A stretch of 64,000 nucleotides of DNA, taken from the NCBI RefSeq assembly GCF_036417845.1, contig NC_089980.1, positions 55,674,501 through 55,738,500 on the forward strand, in the 5' to 3' direction. The notes beneath the pieces were generated by a model, which saw only the letters and a program-made list of their open reading frames with translations, was not told the origin of the DNA and searched no databases. Origin of the DNA: Apteryx mantelli. Its lineage: Eukaryota; Chordata; Aves; Apterygiformes; Apterygidae. Positions within the stretch are counted from its first letter, which is position 1; every line of letters begins with the position of its first letter. The position numbers and the translations under genes were made by a program. Of the stretch, positions 1 through 18,999 are shown piece after piece.

Positions 1-3000
1 TATTTGCCAGGTGAATTGGTCCGTGAGCACAAAGCCACAAGATCAAAATGTGAATCTTCAACTAAACAAGTTCACCTTTAGCCAGAAAAACTCCTGTTTC
101 CAGCAATGAAGGCAGCTTACACACTGTGAAACTGTCACCATGTTAAAGAAAACCCAAAACCTAAAAGTTTCTTTTTTCATAATAAAACTAAGCTTGAAAA
201 CACAACTAGCCAACAGCAATATAAAGGCATTAGAACAGCAGCATGTGGATGTGTATAAAGGGAGCTCTTAAACTGTAAAATATTTCAGAGTACAGAAATG
301 TTCTCCTTCAGAAAGGATGAAGGTTTCTGACATTATAATCCCAAGTCTGATCTTACTTAATCTGTTTCATCATGGCTTCACTTTTTTGCACCTATTTCTA
401 GGAAGTATATCACATGCTGATTAGGAGAAACAGCTGTGGTGGAGAAATCAAGCTGCAAAGTAGCTGTGTCTGCTGATCTAAAAATGAGTGCAAGGGAGAG
501 GCATGGGAGCTTGTTTCTGAGCTTATCCTAAAGTCTTCCCTCCCCCAGAACTACCCTGGCCTGTGGGCAAAGCCGGGACACTTCCAGGTGAAGAGCGTGT
601 CGGGGAAGTGGGGCCAGCTCAACCAACTCCCTGAGGTTTGCTTGGGAGAGCAAAAGGTTTGCAGCTCCCCTCCCCTTTGATGCAAGGGAGGGAGTCACGG
701 GCAAAACCTCAGGGTTTGTGTATTCAAAGCAGTGCTCCAGTTTTTCTTGCTCCTGTAGCACATCTGATATTGTCAGCATCGTTTTCAAGTACTGGTGTGG
801 AGATTTGTCATCCACTTTAGTGCCACGCACGGTCGTTCTTCCTTCCTCTGTCTCACCCTCCATCCTCTTATCGGTGCCCCCTCTACCTTCCCCCTGCTCA
901 ATCTGACTCAACAAGACACTCCGAATTTTCCATATCTACTTTCCGCCCCCCCCTTCTTTTGTCTTCTGGTGACAGCATTTGGCATTTCCCAGACAGCCTG
1001 TACTCCATAAGGTCTTACAGGTTGAATACTAGAACGGCTTGAACGTTGCCTGCTGAGACTGAAGAAGAACTTGAGTGAAAATAATCCTCTCTTTTGTTCC
1101 GCTTGGGTTGCTTTTTGTTTGCCTGACAGATGTTCGGCCCCTGTGTGTGTGCACGGAGCAGCTCCTCTGCCGAGTCACCAGGCCCTGTGATGCATCAGCT
1201 TATTGATTTCTGCATATCTGTGCTGCTTGTCACCAGCCCTTACAGATGCGAGGGCTCCGGGGCTGAAGCCCCTCTCCTTTGCACACAAATGGGGTGATCT
1301 CCTTTTGTGAGGGCACTGCCTGAGGAGAGCCGGCCTCTCTCCCTCTTGCACTATTGTGACAAAGCCGAGCAGGTTTGGGGGGCGAAGGGGAAATCCTGTC
1401 GAGCCTCGAGGCAGGATGCTGCATTTGGCATGTTGTGACCTGCTATGGTGCAGGTGCATGAGTTAATGGGAAGGCAAAGTCTGAAGGCATAAAGGTCTCA
1501 CAGCTTTTTACTGTACCTGTGTGTTATTTCAAGTTCATATTTCAGGTGCTTGACTGATGGATGTAAGGATCAAAGGTACAGTGAGGGAAAGCCTTGTAAA
1601 CCACAGTACTTCTTATTGCCCAGTTCCTCTTCTATTGCATTTCTGTTTGCTGCTCTGAGTTTAATTGACTGGTCTAATGACACAGTCACTACATGTGAAA
1701 AGACTTTTATCTTACAATAACTGCCTTGTAGCCCACTTATAATGCTTTTCTTCCATTTGTCTTTATTGTTTTGGATTGATTTTCTACCTCCTGAATGATG
1801 GCACAAGGAATCTGTCAACCAGAAAGGAGTGAAGGTGCTCTGTGAACGATGCATGCTGCAGACAGTCACCCGTGCTTCGTAATACCGCTGTAGGCTTGCT
1901 TTGCTGCTGATGGCAGTTTGGGTTTCTTTCCCTGACATATATCTGCAGAGGTCTGAACTGCCACTGGACCTTGTGCTCTGATTGAATTGTGAAAAACAAG
2001 GCATTTGTTCTGCCACTCTTACCTGTTTCCCTTGCGTAAGCCTATGCTACCTAGAAAATAGTTGTTGCTTACCATCCTACCCAGATACCTGTAACAGCAG
2101 CTCTTTATTGGTGTCTAAAATACATGTTCAGAGGGGGCACACTCTCAAGGTACAGAGGTGTATCCTGTTTTCTAGGGGTTGGGACAAGGATTATGCTATG
2201 CTTAACCTTACTGCACTGCACCATTCCCTTGCAGCAGAGATGAGGTGTTTATCTTCAGCCTTGCTAAGCCCTCACACCTCTTGCCACCTACAGCAAGATC
2301 TGTGTCTGCAGATCAGCTTCTGGTCTGCTCTGTGTCATGTTCCCCTGCCTTATCTCATCTCGCTCCCTGAAGTGTATCACGTATCACAGCACATGTCTCA
2401 GCCTCCAGAGTGCTGACGACTTTGTGGCAAGGAGAGGGGCTTCCTTTGATTTCATTGATGCTGTCAGGCACTGAATTGTCATTTAATACCACAGTAGTTC
2501 AGCGCCAGTTTATTGAAAACTTAGCTAGCTATGTGCTAATGGCCTGTTGCTTGACAGGATATTTTACCATGTAGAAACAAATACAGACCGTTTACAGTGC
2601 TACAGAGTTCATCTGTTCTCTTCCTGAAGTTCCTTTGCTTGTCAGGGATGTAAGGGTTGGGCTGACTCTGTTTGGACTTGTTAAAGCAAAACTCCCATTG
2701 ACATGTAATAGTCTGCTGTATTTTCCCGAGAGATCACCTGAGCTGGCAGTGATACCTCCAGGGGCATAAACAGATTTGTACCAAGGGGCGGAAACTGAGC
2801 CTACAGCCTGAGGTGCCCTGTATTACAGCTCTAGCTGCCTCCGGGCTACTGGAGCTGAGATATGGTGCCTCTAGTCCTCAGCATGTGCTTCTCCCTGACA
2901 TCTCACTGGGCCTGTGGCTGTAGTTAGTGCTGTAGGAGGTGACGGCAAAGGAAACGCCTCTGTGTAACACTGCCTTGAATAACCCCTGGCAATAGGGTAG

Positions 3001-6000
3001 GAGCAGAAACTTGGACAGCGTATGTAGGTCAGAGCAGATGTTCTTGCGACCTGCCTCTTCCCAAACTTCTCTGTGTATGAAAGCAGCAGAACGGCTCCTC
3101 TTCACTTTTGCAGGCAAGATGAGCAAATGTTGCTTGCAGAATCAGATCAGGCTCTGGTGTGTATGTCATGCCGTTCAAGTGGGATGCATGTATGGGTCAT
3201 TAATTAAGGGAAAATGACATTGCCAAGCCCCTGTGGTATCAGTAGCCAGCAGCTTTCATTCATCTCTTCAGTAGTTTTGGATCCTCCTTGAAACAGATTT
3301 AAAAATGAGCAGAAAGGAGAGGAGCTATGTAAAAAGGTCTCTGGTTTGACAAATGGGGCCTTGCTGAGCCTGCTGGACCTTGTACTTGACCTTCCTTCTG
3401 GTGTGAATCACTCGATGCACACTGTGCAAAGGGAATTTTGTCCTCGGACTGTCACCCAAATGCTGTGAGCTAGTTTGTGACTAGGTGAAGTTTAAGATGT
3501 TGGGTTTAACCTGTTAAAAACAAGTGGTTTGGGACTAAGCATTCACAGGAGTTACCTGTAGCAAGATGTAGGGATGCCCGGACTCTCAGTCCAAGCCAGG
3601 AAGGACAGCGGATGATTCGTGAACGATTCCCAACAGAAGGATGAAAAGGAAAGAAAATTCCAAAATCCAAATCTATTGATCCTCTAAAGTTCAGATGTGG
3701 GGGGATGATAAATGCTTTCTCTGTCTTTCAGGCAGGAAAAGTATTATAGGTTTGGGAGGATCTGTGTTCGTGCAAGTACAGCCCTGTGTATCAGGAGGTA
3801 CCTGTTGGAAGATACAACGCAGTGCCTGGTGACAGTGACATTTTACAAAGGCCGTTTCTAACTCTCTGGAGGCACCATGAGACCAACAGTGTGGGTTTTA
3901 TGTAAAGCAGTTATATGCTGTAGACAGCGCCTGAAACCTAAGGTGTACCCATACTGAGTGTTAGAAAGGAAATTAGTATTTGAATTAATTCCTTTGACTT
4001 GTTTTGTTTCTGCCTTTTCTCTCATATCCCTTCTCCTTGCTCTGTACAGCCTCTGGGTGATGTTGTTGTTTGCAGGGCGGCTCAGTGGCTGTGTGTGAGC
4101 TATTCTGCGACTTTTCTTTTAAAGCAGTTCTTTGAAATTCTTCTGCTTCTGTAATGGGGATTTGAGCTCAGTTGCGTCACTGTTGTGATAGTCTGTCAAG
4201 CCATCTAATTGGGTGTTTCATTAAAACTTACAATCGATGCTTACACGGCAGCAATCCTGTAGTCCAACACTGTAGCTAGATCCAGGCTGGCTGACCAGGT
4301 GCCTACACGTGGCTTGGGATGTGGATGCAGAGGCCTGTCAAGAACCTGCTTGCCTGCACGCTAACCCCACTGCTTTCAAGGGGAAGCTTGAATGTATCCG
4401 ACCATCTCTTACTTCACATTCTCCCTAGTGAGACCAACTGGAGCAATGCAGTTAAAATAAACAAATAGGTGGCTTTTAATCCCTATCTCGGAGTCAGGAC
4501 TCCTTCTGGGATCTCACATTGGACACTCAAGAACAAACCATCCACAGGCCACTGTTAAATATCCTCGCCTGGATGTTTCTTCTTTTTGTTAGCGTGAGTG
4601 AGGAGGAAATGCTACAAGAAAAGGGCAGATTTGTATAGACTAATAGAAACTAAATTCTTTCATTTTGGCTTTGGATGGAAACAGTTTATTAAAAAATAAA
4701 TCTTTACCTGTGCACAGCAAAATGTTAGTTAAACCACTGCAAGCACATTCTCTTATGAGAAGTCTAGTTTTTCATTTTCAGCCAAGCAGTGCGAGAGGCC
4801 ATTTCTTCACTTATTCCAGGACTCTGATTCACTGTCCTTGGCTTCATTTAAGCTGCAGTAATGACTTCTCCTAGCACAACAGTTAAACTGGGAGCATGAA
4901 TTGGAGCTCAGATCTCCATGTCTGAGCACAAAGTGAAACTGAGGGCCATTTACGTGCCAACCTTGGGCTTAAACTAAACATGGGGTTTAAACTAAATTGC
5001 TAGAAACCTCTCTTAAATGTTTGTGCAGGAGTTTTTACTGGTTGAATTAGGCATTCAAATGCCTGCATATAGATGCTGCTTTAGTCACTGTGACTTCTGC
5101 GCTGCTGAGAGAATAGTGTCTTGGCTTTTTGGTGCTTAGCTAAGTTTAGTAAGTAGTTTCCTTTTGACAGAGAAAGGTCGTAACAGAGGTGGAGGGTACT
5201 ATAGCCTCTGACTTCAAAAGCTGTACAGCCAAACAAAATATATTTGATAATTTAGATATAATAAACCAATCTGAGTCAGTAGCCTGTCTGTTCAAAGCCA
5301 TAAGCCCAACGGTTCTGCGCTAAGGGTCTGGAGAAATGAGGGGGGAAAAACAGGTCCTTGCGTGCTTGTGGAGATGCTTTCAGCTGTGACCTGAGTAAGT
5401 GCTCAGGCTGAAACAGGACTGCTGGTCAGGACACACTGGCTGCCCAGGTGATGTCCCCTGAGAGTTAAGGGGTGCAGATGAACTATGTCATGCACCAGTC
5501 AAACAAATGTTAGGCAGCTTGAGTCATGTTTCACACTGGGCTTTTACATAAACTTGTGTGAATCTCTTCAGCATCACTTCAAATGCACTGGTTACCTTGT
5601 GGGTAGCAAGGTTTTCCTATCCATATCCTCATACAGCGCTCCTGAGGTTGGAGTTGTATGAGAAAAATCTAAGTGTCGCCGTTGAAATCTTCTTGTTTGG
5701 TTGCACTTTTTGAAGAGCAGCTTAATGTAAAAGCCCCACTAAATACCAGCTGAAAATACTTTGCATCACCCTTTAAAATGTTTTTTATTTCAAATTTTGT
5801 GAGTTAACTCAGGGTGAGTGCATCTCTTGGCTTTTGTGAAAGGCCATAAAAAGCCAGACTTTGTGGTTTATTTAAATCAGAAAATGAAAACACACTGCAT
5901 AGCCCTTCCAAAGACAAATTATCTTTCGTTTTTAAAAATCCCATCTACTTCTCATTAATCAAGCCATCCCCTCTGCTAATAAGATGGAGGCGGGGAATGG

Positions 6001-9000
6001 AATGTCATTTCAGCTCAAACAGCTGTTGAGAATGTCAACCAGTTTCAAAACTCTTGGCAAAAGTTGTAAATGTAGTTCTAATAAGATTGACTTGTCTGCA
6101 ACTAGCAAACAAATACCAGCCGCACCAAAACGTCTGTTTGCCATGAGACTTAATGGAGATTGTGTTAACCATTCTGCATTCAAGGGTACACGTCAAGAGA
6201 AGTTCAGATCAAACATTAGGCAGTGACACTGGTATGCAGCTTTTGCTAAAATGGTTGCTTATATAAAACCTCACAAAGTCTCTCTTCCTTCCCCCCCCCC
6301 CCCCCCATCAGACTTCTTAACTTTCTGCTATCCTGGTGCACGAGGTTCTTCTTTGCAAAGGCTGTGTAAGAAGGTAGGGGACATGCTCCCAAGACACTCC
6401 AAAGCACCACAGAATCCCTCACTCCAGGTACCCCCAGCCAGTGGCCTGGGAAGTTGTGGACAACAGGGCAAGTGGCAGCCAGGTGAGACTTCCCAGGCCT
6501 GAAATACAAGTAACCAGAGAAGGATAAACAAACAGATTGATCATCTACCACACCTGACTGCCAAGCTGATTGAGGCTGGGGTTTTTTGTTGGTTTGTTGT
6601 TTTTTTAATAAAGCCTGGCTAAACAGAACATCGGTCCAGATGAATTGTTGGGCTAAGCCACCTTAGTGGGCCAGATACTGTAGATGTCAGGTACCCATAC
6701 CTGTAGCACTGTGGGGAGATACATAGGTAAATCAGCACATCAGTGACTTCTTGTAGAAGCACCAAGCATTTGTGCGGCTGGAGAAAGCTAAGCAGTGGAA
6801 AATATCTATGTTTCAGAGGAGTCAGGGCTTGGGTAAGACAAAAGCTCTTTACCCTGGCAGTGAAGCGTCTATAACATTGCAGTAAAACTTCCCATCTTCC
6901 GCATTTTGGTTCTCTTCCTCAACCAAAAGGGAAATACAAATCCTGGTTTTAACGTTTCTTTGATAGCTCTTTGATCTAAAGTGCTAAGCACTGGTTCAAC
7001 TTTCTTTTGGTACCGTCATTATTCTCTTGTTGGTGCTCCTTTGTGTCTCGTGCCAAGGAATATAATTATTGTAGGCTACAGTGAAGCTGAGCTGCTTGAC
7101 AGCGTCCATCCCTACCGCCAGCTTGATCCTCTGAAATGAACAGGGAAGCTGAACTTTGCCAGCAACTGTTAGGAAAAGGGCCAAGAACAGTCTAACAGGA
7201 AAGATGCTGAGGATTTTTTGTTTGTTTTTCTGTTATACCATGTTTTTGTAATTATGAATACTTTGTTGAAGTTGCTTAGAAAAGGAAGTGCACATAAAAT
7301 GGTTCATACAATTAAACTAACTACATATAAGAGTTGAAAGAATATAGAGCAGTCTCACCCTGCTGCCCTCATGCAGACAAAACCCCTACTCAGAAGGAAT
7401 TTGGCTTGAGAAGGCAGTTTGGGATACAAATCTTCGTTAACTTAGGCCCCATGTGCCATATTGCCTTGCAGTTTACAACTGCCCCAAATGGCCTAAAAGC
7501 AAAGGACATTTGCACTAGACAAAAGCAATGACTGAAAGGAAAAGGAAGAGGAATTTAAAAGTTGTCACTTCCAAAACCCTTTTACTCTAAAGTTGGTTCC
7601 TGACTCAGCATTAGGAATACTGAACAAGAGAGCAATTACTTTCTGCTTCTAAAACTATTTTCTGCTACCCTGGGGAGAAACAGGACTATTTTATTTTCCT
7701 CAGATTCTTGTGAATGCTTCTTTAATCATTCCCTGTTGCTCCTGCCACTTTTCCCCAAGCTTCAGGTTTGTAAATCTTGAATCTCTAAATTAAGATCACT
7801 TGCAATGCCTTCCTCTTGAATTCCAATATGGTGAGAGAAAAAAAACCAACACTTTTGTAAATGTGGGGAATTACAACTTTATACCCTAAATAATGTAAAG
7901 GAGTGAGTTGCAGCAGGATCACTTCAAACTGCTATACTTCAAATAGTGTTTTAATTCCCATATAGCTAGTTTCCCCTAAGAAACCGCAAGAAAATAGAAG
8001 CAGCCCACTCCTATCTCCCACCTCACTGAGGCATATACAGTGTTACAAGCTTATCTCACTGTAAAAAGGAAATATTTCATACTGAAGTGAGAGAACTCAG
8101 TATTGGGTTTTTAAAACCAACCTTTTATGATTCAGCCTTAAGAAAATCTTGCTCTTAGTTAAAGCAAAATCAAACTCGTTTTGATACCTACTTACACAGA
8201 TGATACAGTGAATTTGATTTTTAGAAGCATATATGCAGTATATAAGCACTGCCAAGCACTGTCATTTCCCATAATAACAAGCCCCCCACCCCTCCCCTGT
8301 ACACAAAATGCATTTGCTGCATAAGCTATATTGCTGAAAACGTGTCTAAAATAAAGCAAGGTCTACTTCATTACAAACCTAGTCTTTAAGGCCTATTCTG
8401 ACCTTGTACAGTCCCTTATATAAGCAACAGCATGCTGACATTTGGCTGAGCTCAAAATAAAGCCTCCCATCTCCTCAATAAACAGTCCTGCAAATCATGT
8501 TATAGTGGGAAACTGGTAAAGTATGTATGACTATTTTTACCCACGTAGTGTGTAATTACGCTGAAGCCCGTGATAGCAACTAACTATTGCCATCTTATGG
8601 TGGCTTTTAGTATTGCTCCAGATGAAGCTGAGCGAGCTGTTACGGCAACATGCACTTGCTCTAGTTGCACCCTGTAACCTACAAGTACTTGAACAAGGTG
8701 CCTAGAACTGCTCACTCCAAGAGCAAGCAAATTTTGCAGTACAGCTCACTGTTGAAATACATATATTTGTAACTTGCTTAATATAAGAAAGGAGTTTTAA
8801 AAGATAAGCACTTTCCCCTCTCCCTCCTTTCTCTTATGTAAAATTGTATTAAAGATATCTAATCTCTGACCAAAGAGATCTGCCAAACCCAGATCTCTGC
8901 TTCTAGCAAGCATAAGTGGTATTCTTATATTTGCTTTACCTAGCTGTTCCTCTATACTGTAGCAACCTAGACAGTTCTGTATCTCTAGATATTGTTCAAA

Positions 9001-11550
9001 GTGCTCATAAAAAAAATAATACACATTGCAGGCTTACTGTGAGAGGACTATTGGCCTGATTTATATACAGGAACTACAGGCAAAGAATTAAGCAGGGTTG
9101 CAGAAAGTCAAGTTATTCCTATCTTCCAACCCTAGGGGATGACAATCTTTGTTTAAAAAAAAAAAAAAAAGCTAAAAACTTGGTGGATTAAGTAACATCT
9201 GACATCTGTGACTTTTGAATGTGTTTTAATACTAATGAGTAAGCAAGTAACTTCTGGCTGAGCAGCCTGTAAACATTTTTCCACTTACATTTCTTCTGTC
9301 ACTCCTGTAACTTCCAACTCTGAGCACAAATGGTGATGAAATCAGGACAGATATAAACTGGGAAGCCAATACTATATTAGGAAACATACCTTCCTTGGCC
9401 ATCAGTTCCAACCCTGTCCACACTGGGAGTGAGTGCTACCTCCTTTTGCCTCCTTCCATAAAAGGAATTTAGTATTTTCAGTTTAATGGACCTGTGAAAA
9501 AGCTTCCATTCCCACTGGTTTTTCAGCAAACTGAGGACTGAAGAGGACACAAAATGGCCCTCTCGTCTGCAGAAGTGCTCCAACAGGATAGCCCTGATAC
9601 ATAGTAGCTGAAAAACTAGTATTCCCACTAGCTGCTGTTGTATCTCTGAGATCACCAATGAGACCTAAAAAACACTCTAATCATCTTGTATTTCTTCTGA
9701 AACAACTTACAGACATAGCCCTGGACACTTGAACCTAAAACAAATCATGCTGCACACGATGGGTGCATGCATTTATTTTGGATATAAACTTTACCCTTAA
9801 ATGTGAGAGCATCTAATTTTTTTTTTTTTTAATTGAATCACTGCAACTAACCCACACTCTTGGCATCTTTTAAGAACACTAAACCCATTCAAGTACAAAT
9901 TCGGTAGTTCCCCTTTTTTGTTGCCTTTCCTTGATCAATGTTTAGATCGTGCATATTATCAACAGGCCCATCCTAAAGGTAGGCACAGCAGCTTGTTACC
10001 ATCCGTGGTTTTTTTTTCTCCCTGGGGACTTGAATGCTATTCAGTTTCACTAGTCTTCACTAACTTTGCACAAAGCCATAATGATCTACTGTGAAAACAC
10101 TTGAACACCCCAACATAAACTTGGTATCAAATATAGCCAAGCTTAAGGTGCTTTAATTGAATTTTACAGAAGTACCAGAATGTGAGTTTAACATGGTATG
10201 GCTCATTTGCATTTTAAAGACACAAGCTTTCAGTTCTTGGAATTACTGTGTTTTGTTCAGTCTGCTCAGTAAGGAACAACATACAGCCACCCAGTCATTT
10301 ATACAACTAACCTTGCCCATTTAAGGTGACTTCTGCAAATAATGTTAAACATTGCTGTAAGTTATGTTAGTTTGCCTGGAAGTTCTGACTTACACAATCC
10401 AGTGACTTCAGCCTCAGTGTTATTCAGACTGGGATGCTCTGTTCCTTCCTTACTGCCCATCCGATCAGCTACGGATGAGAGATGTCTGCTCTTCACATGG
10501 GCCAACAGCGGCACCCAGTGGTCAAGTGTTTTCATAAACAGCGAGAAAAAGCAACTGCTCAAATTCCCACTCACTGGCTTTCCTAAACACATCTAAACTT
10601 GTTTTAAATGCAGTGGCTGTGTGACTATTGAGGTTCAAGAAGTTACCTGTAACTTAAACTGCCTGAAATTACCATCACTGGTGAAGACTAGCCAGAGCTA
10701 GGAAAAATGCACAGGACCTGAAATGCTGCGCACAAGGCAGTCAGCTACCTCCAAGCAGGAGACAAGAATTAACACTAAGCAAAATTTTTCTAAAGCATGT
10801 CACCTCAAGCACAAAGATGCTCTTTATGTCCTTTTCTAAATGGTTATAGACTGAAAAGACACCTGAGCAAGAGAAGCTTATTTTGCCTTTGATTATGCAG
10901 CTTTGCTTTTCCGAAGGTCCTAGTACTCAAGCCAATTTCCAGTGGGGCTATACAGCACATGAGACAGTTCACACTTGATGCACTTTCCCAAGAAAGTGGA
11001 GCAGTAGTAAGACTAAAAAAGACCCACAGACATTAATAGGCAGTCAAGGAATCTCCATGCTAAGTTATTTTATTTTCCATCAGTAGCCAGAAAAGGGTGA
11101 TGCTTTAAGTTTTCAACGTTAATCAAATAGAAACATGTAGAGGTAAGCCCAGATGCAGAGTCCAGGACTCAACTCCTATAGATTCCTTTTAGCATTCTCC
11201 CCTCTTATAGAAATTGGGTTTTTGCAGCTACTATAAGGTGTAAACCTCCCATCTCAGATGATTCAGATTTACAGTCTCTATAAATAAGGGCAGGGAGGTT
11301 AATGCAAGGACAGCATGTCAGAAAGATGCAGGAGATAATAGGAAAAACAAGCTATAAAGTGCAGAAAAAGCAATAGGAACACAACAAAAGCTTTCCTCTA
11401 GACCAAGGCCAACTTGAGAGCATTATCACAAAAGTCTGTCAAACTAATTTCAGTAACTTTACACTTCCCCAAGTTGTAGCACAAGGTATTGTGAACAGGG
11501 GACTAAACGGACATTGAAATTAGATTAATAAATTGAGATGAACCAAACTC
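1..11550. other. Gene-poor flank, no supportable coding exon
   Basis: I found no open frame here with convincing splice sites, codon pattern or family resemblance. The longest frames (for example 528-914 minus, 1982-2416 plus, 5984-6226 plus) are not recognisable. In human the next gene beyond the PSMB1 3' end is FAM120B, converging on it. I looked for its C-terminal coding sequence as I remember it and did not find it, so this stretch may be intergenic or, in part, intron or 3' UTR of a neighbour. It holds a C16 run at 6291-6306, A-rich runs near 9155-9170, and three AATAAA hexamers on the plus strand between 8350 and 8482. No tRNA, rRNA or young transposon was recognised. Confidence 0.6.
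8350..8482 (+). terminator. Cluster of three AATAAA hexamers, possible 3' end of a plus-strand transcript
   Basis: AATAAA occurs at 8350-8355, 8456-8461 and 8477-8482 on the plus strand, within 133 bases. Clustered poly(A) signals are common near true 3' ends, and a plus-strand gene converging on PSMB1 would be expected from human synteny. No coding exon upstream in the window supports this, and AT-rich DNA gives such hexamers by chance, so the call is weak. Confidence 0.2.
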
Positions 11551-11551
11551 T

Positions 11552-11631
11552 TTACCTTTAACACTTAGTATCACCCTTACCTTTAACACTTAGTATCACC
11601 CTTACCTTTAACACTTAGTATCACCCTTACC
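11552..11631. repeat. 25-bp minisatellite, three perfect copies plus 5 bases
   Basis: The 25-base unit beginning TTACCTTTAACACTTAGTAT is repeated at 11552-11576, 11577-11601 and 11602-11626 without a mismatch, followed by the first five bases of a fourth copy. It lies about 160 bases beyond the PSMB1 stop codon on the 3' side. Perfect identity between copies implies a recent expansion, so copy number may vary between individuals. Confidence 0.95.
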
Positions 11632-11721
11632 ACAAACTGCCTTGGTTTCTAAAGAAACACTATAATTTGTAACAAAGATAGAAAACATTCAGCATTACAT
11701 TAGTCAAACTTTTTGAAAAAA

Positions 11722-11727
11722 TTTAAT
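11722..11727 (-). terminator. PSMB1: PSMB1 polyadenylation signal (ATTAAA)
   Basis: On the minus strand ATTAAA, the commonest variant poly(A) signal, lies about 67 bases after the PSMB1 stop codon at 11794-11796. It would give a very short 3' UTR, as expected for a highly expressed proteasome gene. No AATAAA lies nearer on this strand. Confidence 0.55.
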
Positions 11728-11793
11728 AAGACAAATGTCTTCACAATATGGATAGTTATACATCACAGATTACATGTTTGTAAGTGAACTGAG

Positions 11794-17596
<5,803 letters not shown>

Positions 17597-17626
17597 CCCG
17601 GCAGCGACTCGCTGCTGTCTCACGGC

Positions 17627-17671
17627 AAAATGGCGGCACCGGAACCGGAACTGGAGAGCCGCCGCCGCGCG
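17627..17671. promoter_or_regulatory. YY1-type site with adjacent CCGGAA repeats at the PSMB1 start
   Basis: The plus strand reads AAAATGGCGGC at 17627-17637 (minus strand GCCGCCATTTT), a good match to the YY1 consensus, about 30 bases upstream of the PSMB1 ATG and so probably in its 5' UTR. Two CCGGAA words (ETS-family core) follow at once. On the plus strand the ATG inside the YY1 site opens 14 codons that run into a strong splice donor (GTAAGTACG, intron from 17672). A divergent spliced transcript is therefore possible but unproven. Confidence 0.5.
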
Positions 17672-18900
17672 GTAAGTACGCTCTAGGAACGCGGGAGGCC
17701 ACCGCGCCTCGTGTGCCTCGGGCGGCGCCCCGCCCCCAGGGCCGGGCGGGGTCCGCGGGGGCGGGGTCCGGCGGCCGTTGGGGCGGCCGTTGACAGCCCG
17801 GCTCTGCGGGCAGCGGTGCTCTTGGGCAGTGCGGCCGCCCCGACTGGCAGCCAGCAGCCCTCCGCCGCCCGCCCCCTCCCCAGCCAGCTCCAGCCGCGGG
17901 CCGGTGCCTTGCCGCAAAATGCAGCGGCTCCCATCTTCCTTTCCCATCTCTCTTCCTTCTCACCACCCGCCAGGAGCAGGCGAGCTGTGGGCTCCGTGGG
18001 TCGCGCCCTTGTGCCTGTCCCCGCGCGGCTCCAGTCCTGCAAGAGCTCCCCCAGCTTGGGGAGCCTCGTCTGCTGTGTCTGGTGGGGTCCCTACCCGGGC
18101 ACGACGTCTAGCGCCGTCGTTAGCTCCTGCGAGGTCAGGGGGCTGTGCCATTTGTCTTCCTGGAGCGCCTGGGGTTGGAGAAAAGCAGGTTAAGAGCAGC
18201 AGCAAGGAGGGAATCATGCAGCCCCTCGTGTTAGAGCAGGCAGGAAGCAGGGCAGCGTTGAGGTTCCCGGTTTGGAAAGGAGGGGAGCACACGGAGATAA
18301 TCCTCTGATGAGAAGGAACTGGACGCATGCCAGGCTCTTGGAATGGGGAGTGGGGTGCAGCGCCTGGCACCATGACACAGCGCAGGAGGGAGTGGGAAGG
18401 CCTGGGGCAGGAGCGCGGGGAGAGGAGATGCCCGGCGGGGAGCCGTAGGGAGTAGCGAGATGCCGCGGGGACGCGCGGTCCTCGAGTGGAGAAGGTGTCC
18501 CTCCGACCGGGGGAGAGCGCGAAGCCCGCTGCCGAAGTCCTTGTGGGGGACGTGCGAGGACAGCAGTTCTGTAGCCCAGGGCGCAGAGCTGCGCGGGGTG
18601 CGCAGCGCCGGGAAGGCCGGTGCCCGCGAGAGCGCCGTGGGTGGTGCTGCAAGGTAGGGGCCGCGGCAGAAGCGCCGTGCGCTGTTCCTAGGGGCACGAG
18701 CTCTCGGTAAATCGTCCATGATTAGCATAGCCAGGGGCCAGTAAGCGAGCTTTCAGACACGCGAGCCCTTCTCCAGGTCTGAAACCGAAGCCAGGCACGC
18801 CGAAGCGAAACACAGGCTGGGAGCGACTGACCGGCCGCTGCGCGGATAACAGACGTACGGACGGGCCCGCGGGAGGGGGGGCGGCGGTGCGCGGGAGCGC

Positions 18901-18999
18901 GGCGGAAGTGACGCGATCGGGACGCGCCGGCGGCGTGGGCGCAGCTCGGCTGGCCGCTGGCTCTGCGCGGCGGCGGGTGGCGGCGGCGGGGAGCGGCAG
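18901..18999 (+). promoter_or_regulatory. TBP: Probable TBP core promoter and non-coding first exon
   Basis: GGCGGAAGTGACGCG at 18901-18915 joins an ETS core (GGAAGT) to a CRE-like TGACG, a composite typical of housekeeping promoters. Downstream, GCGGCAG at the end of 18999 is followed by GTACCG, a usable splice donor. The matching acceptor is the pyrimidine-rich stretch ending in AG at 20774-20775, which would make 20776-20960 the rest of the 5' UTR just before the TBP start codon. TBP genes normally have a non-coding first exon. The exact start and donor are inferred; other donors (for example near 18649) are possible. Confidence 0.45.

Noticed and set aside
528-914. 128-codon open frame on the minus strand
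   Set aside because: The translation matches no family I know, has no splice or promoter context, and changes character along its length. Most likely a chance frame.
1982-2416. 144-codon open frame on the plus strand
   Set aside because: Cysteine- and leucine-rich translation without any recognisable motif; it looks like translated non-coding DNA.
5984-6226. 80-codon plus-strand frame (MEAGNGMSFQ...) after an acceptor-like AAG, considered as a FAM120B terminal exon
   Set aside because: The basic C-terminus looked plausible, but it does not resemble the FAM120B C-terminus as I remember it, and no upstream exon joins to it.
6291-6306. C16 run as a meaningful element
   Set aside because: Simple mononucleotide tract; slippage explains it, and the exact length may be unreliable.
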